NCBI RefSeq assembly: GCF_900105415.1
Contig: NZ_FNSM01000001.1
Span: 6,387,501 to 6,451,500 of the forward strand
From: Streptomyces sp. TLI_105
GTDB lineage: Bacteria; Actinomycetota; Actinomycetes; Streptomycetales; Streptomycetaceae
Reading direction: 5' to 3'
Length of the DNA: 64,000 nucleotides
Shown: positions 58,483-64,000 of the stretch, piece by piece
Position numbering within the stretch: position 1 is the stretch's first letter
How the letters are laid out: each line of letters opens with the position of its first letter
Program-made: the position numbers and the translations under genes
The notes under the pieces: model-generated
Database searches by the model: none
Told to the model about the DNA's origin: nothing
The model's input: only the letters and a program-made list of their open reading frames with translations

Positions 58483-58707
58483 GTGAGGTTCATGTCACCC
58501 ACTTCGCGCACTCCCGAACCGCCTCACGACGCTCCCGGGTCCTATGTGGGCCTCGACGCCGAAGGGGCCGAGCAGCTCGCCAGGACCCGCGGCTGGAGCG
58601 TCGTCCGGTCCCTGCCGCCAGGCTCGATCATCACCATGGAGTACCTGTCCGGGCGCATCAACTTCGAGGTCGAGGACGGCACCGTCACCCGCTGCTGGCT
58701 CGGCTGA
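58483..58707 (+). CDS. proteinase inhibitor I78 family protein
   Basis: 74 residues. The second half VVRSLPPGSIITMEYLSGRINFEVEDG and TVTRCWLG follows the I78 family pattern of a compact inhibitor ending in a conserved aromatic/Arg-rich turn. No signal peptide, so cytosolic. GTG 58483 has GAGGGA five bases upstream; ATG 58492 is the alternative. Divergent from ctaD. Confidence 0.8.
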   Translation: MRFMSPTSRTPEPPHDAPGSYVGLDAEGAEQLARTRGWSVVRSLPPGSIITMEYLSGRINFEVEDGTVTRCWLG

Positions 58708-58721
58708 GGAGCCGGCGGGAC

Positions 58722-58775
58722 CGTACGCGGAAGGGCCCCGGCCGAGGTGGCCGGGGCCCTTCCGCGTACGCGGGG
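58722..58775. terminator. terminator hairpin after I78 gene
   Basis: TACGCGGAAGGGCCCC (58730-58740 region) pairs with GGGGCCCTTCCGCGTA near 58754-58770 around a short GGCCGAGGTGGCC segment, between convergent I78 and PAP2 genes. The stem is essentially perfect over about 16 bp. No T-tract. Confidence 0.8.
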
Positions 58776-58788
58776 GAGGGGGTGCGGA

Positions 58789-59685
58789 TCAGCCGCGGGT
58801 CACCGGGGCGCGCCGGCCGCCGGCCAGCCCCACGGGCTCCCGGACGGGTTCCCGCACCGGCTCCTCGTGCACGGGCGGGCGCGGCGGGAAGAACCCGGGG
58901 CGCGGGCCGCCGGAGGCCACGGGCAGCGAGGGCACGAGCCGACGACGCTCCCGCAGCCGCTCCCGCACCCGGTCGCGCGCGGCGAGGATCCAGGACTCCG
59001 CCACGGCCAGGACCGGCTCGCACCAGGGCAGCGCGAGCAGGACGAGGAGCCCGGCGGCCCAGCCGAGCAGCACGTCGCTCAGCCAGTGCGTGCCGAGGTA
59101 GACGGTGGTGAGGCCGACGCCGAGCGCGACCACCGCGGAGAGGGCCGACAGATAGCGCCGGGCCCTCGGGGTGGTCGCCAGGTAGGCGAGGATGCCCCAG
59201 GTCACGACCGCGTTGGCGGTGTGCCCCGAGGGGAATATGTCGCCTCCGGCGAAGAGCTCGGCGGACCCGACCTGGGTCGCGTAGTGAGGTCCGAGGCGGC
59301 CGAGCCCGAGCTTGACCGCGCCCACCGAGACGTTGAGCAGCAGGAGGGCGGCGCCGAGGCACAGCAGGGGGCGCAGGGTGTGCTGGCGCCAGGAGCGCCA
59401 GCCCAGCCAGGCGGCCACCATGACGGCCGTGGGGCCGCGCTGGCCGAGGACGACGTAGTAGTCGAGGAAGCCGTGGATCTCGGGCCACTGCTGGTACGGC
59501 CGGAAGAGCATGATCTTCCAGTCGAGGGTCACCAGCCACGTCGACAGCAGGACGGCCACGACGATGGCGAGATAGAACGCCGACGTCCCGCCGAAGAGGG
59601 CGAGACGCGTGCGGGTCATCCGCGGGACCTCTATCTTCGGCGGTTCCGGCTCCCGGTCCAGCCGGGCAAAGATGTCGGTACGCAC
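58789..59685 (-). CDS. PAP2 family membrane phosphatase
   Basis: 298 residues with five to six membrane segments. The phosphatase motifs are KLGLGRLGP (motif I), FPSGHTANAV (motif II) and YLGTHWLSDVLLG (motif III), including both catalytic histidines. Such enzymes dephosphorylate undecaprenyl pyrophosphate or phosphatidyl lipids at the membrane surface. GTG 59685 (VRTDIFARL) is chosen over an upstream ATG at 59781 because the protein domain starts there. An acidic/Pro-rich tail with repeated REPV follows the last helix. Confidence 0.88.
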   Translation of the reverse strand: MRTDIFARLDREPEPPKIEVPRMTRTRLALFGGTSAFYLAIVVAVLLSTWLVTLDWKIMLFRPYQQWPEIHGFLDYYVVLGQRGPTAVMVAAWLGWRSWRQHTLRPLLCLGAALLLLNVSVGAVKLGLGRLGPHYATQVGSAELFAGGDIFPSGHTANAVVTWGILAYLATTPRARRYLSALSAVVALGVGLTTVYLGTHWLSDVLLGWAAGLLVLLALPWCEPVLAVAESWILAARDRVRERLRERRRLVPSLPVASGGPRPGFFPPRPPVHEEPVREPVREPVGLAGGRRAPVTRG

Positions 59686-60091
59686 CCAATGGACGTTACA
59701 GGGAGTGAGAAGCAGACCCGGTCGTTCCGCTCCCTTCGTGATGACCATGTGATGTGGAGTAGGTCTCAGCGACCGGTCCATTCCGGCCGTCCGTCGGGAA
59801 ATCCGATGACCTTCCGCCCTATTCCCGCACGGGGTGATTCCGGAAGTGTGTTTGAGTGCGCGGGAATTTCCTCAAACAGACGTCCGTGCGGAATTCCATG
59901 CGACGCGCGGACCGTGCCGAGTGGCGTACGCCACACCCCGAGCCCCGGCGAGGTGAGAGCTGCACCACGCGCTCGGGCCTTGAACTCGCGTACGCTGACG
60001 GCTCACTCGCCCGTCGATGCCGGGCCGCCCCAGGGGCATACGCCCTGGTCACAGCCCACCGAGCGCGAGAGCTTCACTGGGAGGTACGTAC
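59686..60091. other. gene-free region between PAP2 and MFS genes
   Basis: 406 bases with divergent promoters. The only clear structure is GTTTGAG (59850-59856) and CTCAAAC (59871-59877), a 7-bp inverted repeat with a 14-base spacer, which may be an operator for the exporter. This stretch has a lower GC content than its surroundings. No gene is supported. Confidence 0.5.
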
Positions 60092-61987
60092 ATGTCGCGG
60101 ACGAACACGGCCCAAGGGCCATCGCGTTCCGCCGTCGACTTCGGCGCCAATCGCTGGGTCGTCCTCGTCGTCCTCTGCGTCAGCCTCCTCCTGGTCGCCC
60201 TCGACGCGACCATCCTCCACGTCGCCGTCCCCTCGCTCACCGAGGACCTGCGCCCCAGCTCCACCGCGCTGCTCTGGATCGTCGACGCCTACCCCCTGGT
60301 CTGCGCGTCGCTGCTGATCCTCTTCGGCACCCTCGGCGACCGGGTCGGCAGACGGAGGGTCCTCCTCCTCGGCTACGCGCTGTTCGGCATCGCCTCGGCG
60401 GTCGCCGCGCTCGCCACCGCGCCCGCGGTCCTCATCGGGGCCCGCGCGCTCCTCGGCGTCGGCGGCGCCATGATCATGCCCGCCACGCTCTCCATCCTCC
60501 GGACGGTCTTCCCCGACCGGAGGGAGCGCGCCACCGCGATCGGCGTCTGGACCGCCACCGCCGCGATCGGGGCCGCCACCGGGCCGGTGCTCGGCGGCTT
60601 CCTCGTCGAGAACTACTGGTGGGGCTCCGTCTTCCTCATCAACATCCCGCTGATGGCGCTGATCCTCCCGCTCGGCCGCCGCCTCCTCCCCGAGTCCCGG
60701 GGCGCCGCCGACGGCCCCTGGGACGTGCTCGGCGCGCTCATGGCCGCGGCCGGTGTGCTCGGCTGCGTCCTCGGCGTCAAACGCGCCGGGGCCGGAGACC
60801 CGCTGCTCGCCCTGCCGACCGCCGGGCCGCTGCTGCTCGGCGCCGGGCTCCTCGTCCTCTTCGTGCGGCGGCAGAAGCGGCGCCCGTACCCCCTGATCGA
60901 CCTGCGGCTCTTCTCCCGGGCCGCCTTCACCACCTCGGTCGGCTGCATCGTCATCGGCATGCTGGCCCTGGTCGGCCTGGAGCTCATCGCCGTCCAGTAC
61001 CTCCAGCTCGTCCTCGGCCTCAGCCCCTTGGAGACCGGCCTCCGGCTCCTCCCGCTGACCTTCGCCGCCATGGCCGCCGGCGCCACCGGCTCGTACACCC
61101 TGCGCCGGATCGGGCCGCGCCGGATGGTCGGCTGGGGCTTCCTGCTCACCGCGGCCGCGGTGCTGCTGCTGACGCTCATGGGGCAGCACGACCGGCCGCT
61201 GCTGCTCACGGTGGGGTTCGTGCTGCTCGGCTTCGGCCTGCAGACCACGCTCTTCTCGGCGTACGAGTCGATGCTCAGCGAGGCGCCGCAGCGCAGCGCG
61301 GGCGGCGCGGCCGCGATCGGCGAGACCTCGTACCAGCTCGGCGCGGGCATGGGCATCGCACTGCTCGGCAGCGTGATGAACGCCGCGTACGCCCCCGCGC
61401 TCGCCTCGGTCCCCGGAGTGCCCGCGGAGGCGAGCCGGGCCGCCGCGAACTCGCTCGGGGAGGCCTACAAGGTCGCCGACCAGCTCGGCGGCGCGGCCGG
61501 GGAGGCCCTGCACCAGGCCGCCCGCCACTCCTTCGTGCAAGGCCTGCACGTCACGCTCTTCGTGAGCGCCGGGCTGCTGCTCGTCGGCGCGCTGATGGCC
61601 CAGCGGCTGCCGCGGATCATGGAGTGTCCGGCGGATCCGGAGGAGGCCTTCGACGTCCGGGAGGCCCGGGGGGCGCTCTCGGCCCAGGAGGGCCCGGACC
61701 GGGCTGCGGAGCCGGCCACGGCCGGGGCGGCGACGGGGGCGACGGAAGCGGTGCCCGCCGGTCCGTCGGAGCGGGCCGGTCCGTCAGGGGTGTCCGCCGC
61801 GTCGGAGCGGGCCGGTTCCTCGGAGGTGTCCGTCGCATCGGAGCGGGCCGGTTCCTCGGGGGCGTCCGGTCCGTCGGAGCGGGCCGATCGTTCGGAGCCG
61901 GTCGGTTGCCCGGAGGGGGTCGAGCCGCGGGTGCCCGCGACCCGGGAAGCGATCGAGCCCGCCGGCTCGGGGCGCCCGGCGCACTGA
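60092..61987 (+). CDS. DHA2-family MFS drug exporter with repetitive C-terminal tail
   Basis: 631 residues, about 14 membrane segments up to residue 510. The D1 motif LDATILHVAVPSL, the A motif GDRVGRRRVLL and the C motif IGAATGPVLGGFL mark the DHA2 proton-antiport family of drug or metabolite exporters (SmvA/EmrB type). ATG follows GGGAGG eight bases upstream. The last 110 residues are cytosolic, low-complexity, and include four 12-residue repeats beginning SERAG. The substrate is unknown. Confidence 0.9.
   Translation: MSRTNTAQGPSRSAVDFGANRWVVLVVLCVSLLLVALDATILHVAVPSLTEDLRPSSTALLWIVDAYPLVCASLLILFGTLGDRVGRRRVLLLGYALFGIASAVAALATAPAVLIGARALLGVGGAMIMPATLSILRTVFPDRRERATAIGVWTATAAIGAATGPVLGGFLVENYWWGSVFLINIPLMALILPLGRRLLPESRGAADGPWDVLGALMAAAGVLGCVLGVKRAGAGDPLLALPTAGPLLLGAGLLVLFVRRQKRRPYPLIDLRLFSRAAFTTSVGCIVIGMLALVGLELIAVQYLQLVLGLSPLETGLRLLPLTFAAMAAGATGSYTLRRIGPRRMVGWGFLLTAAAVLLLTLMGQHDRPLLLTVGFVLLGFGLQTTLFSAYESMLSEAPQRSAGGAAAIGETSYQLGAGMGIALLGSVMNAAYAPALASVPGVPAEASRAAANSLGEAYKVADQLGGAAGEALHQAARHSFVQGLHVTLFVSAGLLLVGALMAQRLPRIMECPADPEEAFDVREARGALSAQEGPDRAAEPATAGAATGATEAVPAGPSERAGPSGVSAASERAGSSEVSVASERAGSSGASGPSERADRSEPVGCPEGVEPRVPATREAIEPAGSGRPAH
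61766..61909 (+). repeat. four tandem 36-bp in-frame repeats in the MFS gene tail
   Basis: The block TCGGAGCGGGCC recurs exactly every 36 bases at 61766, 61802, 61838 and 61874. Each unit encodes SERAG plus seven variable Ser/Gly/Ala/Val residues. Same period as the array at 12455-12640 but unrelated in sequence. Confidence 0.92.
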
Positions 61988-62030
61988 CCCGACCCCGTCG
62001 GGAGGTGCCAGGACCGGCCGGCGGACCCGC

Positions 62031-62465
62031 TCAGCTCTGGTTGAAGAAACCGTCCTGCTGACGCCGGCCCGTCTCGCCGGTGACGATCTGGGTGTCGGCG
62101 GGGGTCAGCAGGAAGACCCGCGTCGCCACGCGCTCGATCGAGCCGCGCAGGCCGAAGGCGAGACCGGCGGCGAAGTCGACGACGCGCTTGGCGTCGTTCG
62201 GCTCCATCGCGGTCAGGTTCACGATCACCGGAACCCCGTCCCGGAAGAGCTCGCCGATGCCCCGGGCGTCCCGGAAGCCGTCCGGGGAGACGGTGGCGAT
62301 GCGGCGGCCCCGGTCCTCGGCGGTGTCCGTGGCCACCCGGACCCGGGGGTCCGTCACCCAGGCGTCGCCGCCCTCGGCACCGTCGGCGTACTCGTCGTCG
62401 TAGTAACGCTCGTCGTTGTCCTCGACGAGTCCCAGCCAGGCACTCGCCTTGCGCACCGATCCCAT
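62031..62465 (-). CDS. SepF-like cell division protein
   Basis: 144 residues. After an acidic N-terminus ([16 protein letters not shown]) the SepF core appears: [40 protein letters not shown] and [18 protein letters not shown]. SepF anchors FtsZ at the membrane; streptomycetes encode a main SepF near ftsZ plus SepF-like paralogues SflA and SflB that tune septation. The absence of division genes here favours a paralogue, possibly SflA. Confidence 0.9.
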   Translation of the reverse strand: MGSVRKASAWLGLVEDNDERYYDDEYADGAEGGDAWVTDPRVRVATDTAEDRGRRIATVSPDGFRDARGIGELFRDGVPVIVNLTAMEPNDAKRVVDFAAGLAFGLRGSIERVATRVFLLTPADTQIVTGETGRRQQDGFFNQS

Positions 62466-62787
62466 GGACGCCTCCTTTCAGCGCGGTCACTTGTGGTTCC
62501 GCAATCCCTATCGTCGTCCATGATGCGGATCGCGCGCCAAGTGGATAGGCGCCGCGCAGAGGATTCGTGACGGTACTGGTGCAGAACGTGAGGGCCGTTT
62601 CCTGGCGATTCGTCAGGAAACTTGCGGTATGAGGCCCCTGATGGAGGGCCATGTAGCTGAAAATATGAAAGTCGGGTCACAAGGGTGACGATGGGCGCGT
62701 ACGGGTGAACGGACCCACTCGCTACGATGCCGCGAGGCCGCCCGGCGGACCTTCGCCCGCCACAGCCCACGACTCACGGGGGAGTCC
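62466..62787. other. divergent promoter region of the sepF-like and DUF5685 genes
   Basis: 322 bases without a gene. TACGAT at 62723-62728 is a -10 candidate for the plus-strand gene, 60 bases before its start. AT-rich for this genome around 62630-62680. No further structure recognised. Confidence 0.45.
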
Positions 62788-64000
62788 TTGTTCGGAATCG
62801 TCAGACCCTGCACCCATCGCCTCACCGACGGTCTCAAGGCCGAGTGGATGGCCCACCTCTGCGGCCTCTGCCTGGCACTCCGCGCCGACCACGGGCAGTT
62901 CGCCCGGATCGTCACCAACTACGACGGGCTCATCGTCTCCGTCCTGACGGAGGCTCAGACCGGCGTCACCGAGGCGGGCCGCCGCACGGCCGGGCCCTGC
63001 GCGCTGCGCGCCATGCGGACCGCCCCCGTCGCCCGCGGCGAGGGAGCCAGGCTCGCCGCCGCCGTCTCGCTCGTCCTCGCCTCGGCGAAGGTCCGGGACC
63101 ACGTCGCCGACAGGGACGGCCTGTTGGCCCGTCGCCCCGTCGCCGCCGCGGCCCGCCGCGTCGCCCGCTCCTGGGACAGGGCCGGCGCCAGGACCGGCCG
63201 GGACCTCGGCTTCGACACCGCCGTCCTCGTCGACGCCGTCGACCGCCAGACCGGCATCGAGGCCCTCGCCGGACCCGGCACCCCCCTGCTCGTCGTCACC
63301 GAGCCGACCGAGACGGCGACCGCCGCCGCCTTCGCGCACACCGCCGTCCTCGCAGGGCGGCCGGGGAACGCGGCGCCGCTCGCCGAGGCGGGCCGCCTCT
63401 TCGGCCGCCTCGCCCACCTCCTCGACGCCGTCGAGGACCAGGCCGCCGACGCCGAGAGCGGCGCGTGGAACCCGCTCACCGCCACCGGCACCTCCCGCGA
63501 GGAGGCCCGCCGGCTCGCCGACGACGCCCTCCACGGCATCCGCCTCGCCCTGAAGGACGCCGAGTTCGCCGACGGCAAGCTCGTCCACGTCCTGCTCGCC
63601 CACGAGCTGCGCACCTCGGTCGACCGCGCCTTCGGCACGACCAGTTGCTCGCACGGAGCGCAGGGCGTGCAGGGCGCCCACGGCCCGGTGCCGGGGAATC
63701 CGTACGGGGGTCAGGCCCCCGGCCCGTACGGCTCGCAGAACCCCTACGGCTCGCAGAACCCCTACGGGGGCGGGAACCCGTACGGCGGCGGGGGCTCCTA
63801 CGGGGGCGGCGGAAACCCCTACGGCGGCGGCCCCATGGGCCCCGGCGGCCCGGGCGGACCCGGCGGTCTGCCCCCGCAGTTCGGCGGCGGTGCGCCCCAG
63901 GCCCCCAAGCCGCGCGGCTTCCTCGCCGGGTGCGCCATGTTCACCTGGCTCTTCTGCACCTGCCAGATGTGCTGCGCCAAGGAGTACGAGGGCCCCTGGT
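62788..64000 (+). CDS. DUF5685 family protein, 3' end beyond window
   Basis: At least 404 residues with no stop before the window end. Start at TTG 62788 with GGGGGAG just upstream, giving LFGIVRPCTHRLTDGLKAEW, then MAHLCGLCLALRADHGQFAR. The paired cysteines in the N-terminal CTH and CGLC and the C-terminal CQMCCAKEYEG suggest metal binding. The C-terminal third is a Gly/Pro/Tyr/Asn repeat (NPYGGG units). The family has no established role. Because it runs off the window the true length is unknown. Confidence 0.85.
   Translation, partial: MFGIVRPCTHRLTDGLKAEWMAHLCGLCLALRADHGQFARIVTNYDGLIVSVLTEAQTGVTEAGRRTAGPCALRAMRTAPVARGEGARLAAAVSLVLASAKVRDHVADRDGLLARRPVAAAARRVARSWDRAGARTGRDLGFDTAVLVDAVDRQTGIEALAGPGTPLLVVTEPTETATAAAFAHTAVLAGRPGNAAPLAEAGRLFGRLAHLLDAVEDQAADAESGAWNPLTATGTSREEARRLADDALHGIRLALKDAEFADGKLVHVLLAHELRTSVDRAFGTTSCSHGAQGVQGAHGPVPGNPYGGQAPGPYGSQNPYGSQNPYGGGNPYGGGGSYGGGGNPYGGGPMGPGGPGGPGGLPPQFGGGAPQAPKPRGFLAGCAMFTWLFCTCQMCCAKEYEGPW

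Overview
The window is chromosomal DNA of a high-GC actinomycete, almost certainly Streptomyces. The basis is very high GC with strong third-position GC bias, frequent GTG and TTG starts, many 4-bp stop/start overlaps, twin-arginine signals, an I78 inhibitor, a SepF-like protein, and a core gene order (tlyA-nadK-recN, pyrG-Nudix, ald-parA-scpA-scpB-rluB, aroH-tyrA-cmk-plsC-der) of the Streptomyces type. No transposase, prophage, tRNA or CRISPR array was recognised.

Layout. 1-2415: 3' two thirds of a 23S rRNA gene, 5S rRNA and a strong rrn terminator. 2490-13297: an RGG-repeat/TPR protein, DUF1015, a HAD phosphatase, an iron-box controlled siderophore-type ABC ATPase, an SCP2 protein, then tlyA-nadK-recN and a divergent MraY-like membrane protein. 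13467-23154: a glycosyltransferase, a likely amine-catabolism islet (PucR regulator, APC permease, Tat-exported monoamine oxidase), a BBE-type flavoprotein oxidase and a GH15 glycosidase. 23572-29691: pyrG, an ADP-ribose-type Nudix hydrolase, a STAND/TPR ATPase and ald. 30044-34597: a coupled cluster of parA, a possible DNA-binding partner, scpA, scpB and rluB, pointing to chromosome segregation and ribosome maturation.

34723-39636 is a tightly overlapping NAD-centred operon: pnuC, nadR, an NrtR-like Nudix regulator, an ADP-ribosylglycohydrolase and a RlaP-type nucleotidyltransferase, followed by a second convergent RlaP-type gene that sits behind a Rieske lipoprotein. 40260-46972: a YidB protein, chorismate mutase and prephenate dehydrogenase, cmk-plsC-der and two hypothetical genes. 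47219-53720: an Rpf-like LysM protein and a branched-chain amino-acid type ABC system in which LivH, LivM and LivG are fused in one polypeptide, with LivF and a lipoprotein binding protein. 53794-64000: a glycosyltransferase, a WYL regulator, ctaD, an I78 inhibitor, a PAP2 phosphatase, a DHA2 exporter, a SepF-like protein and a DUF5685 gene cut by the window end.

The most unusual signal is a family of four dispersed, highly structured intergenic repeats (A about 14621-14909, B 25987-26245, C 42322-42629, D 55271-55465). Each is built from two different half-elements in inverted orientation around a central hairpin whose 10-bp stem is invariant while its 19-20 nt loop varies. The two arm types differ by paired changes that preserve base pairing, and a second hairpin has entered the same site in copies A and C. 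I found no mobilising gene in the window. Other repeat signals are 36-bp and 57-bp in-frame tandem repeats in three proteins.
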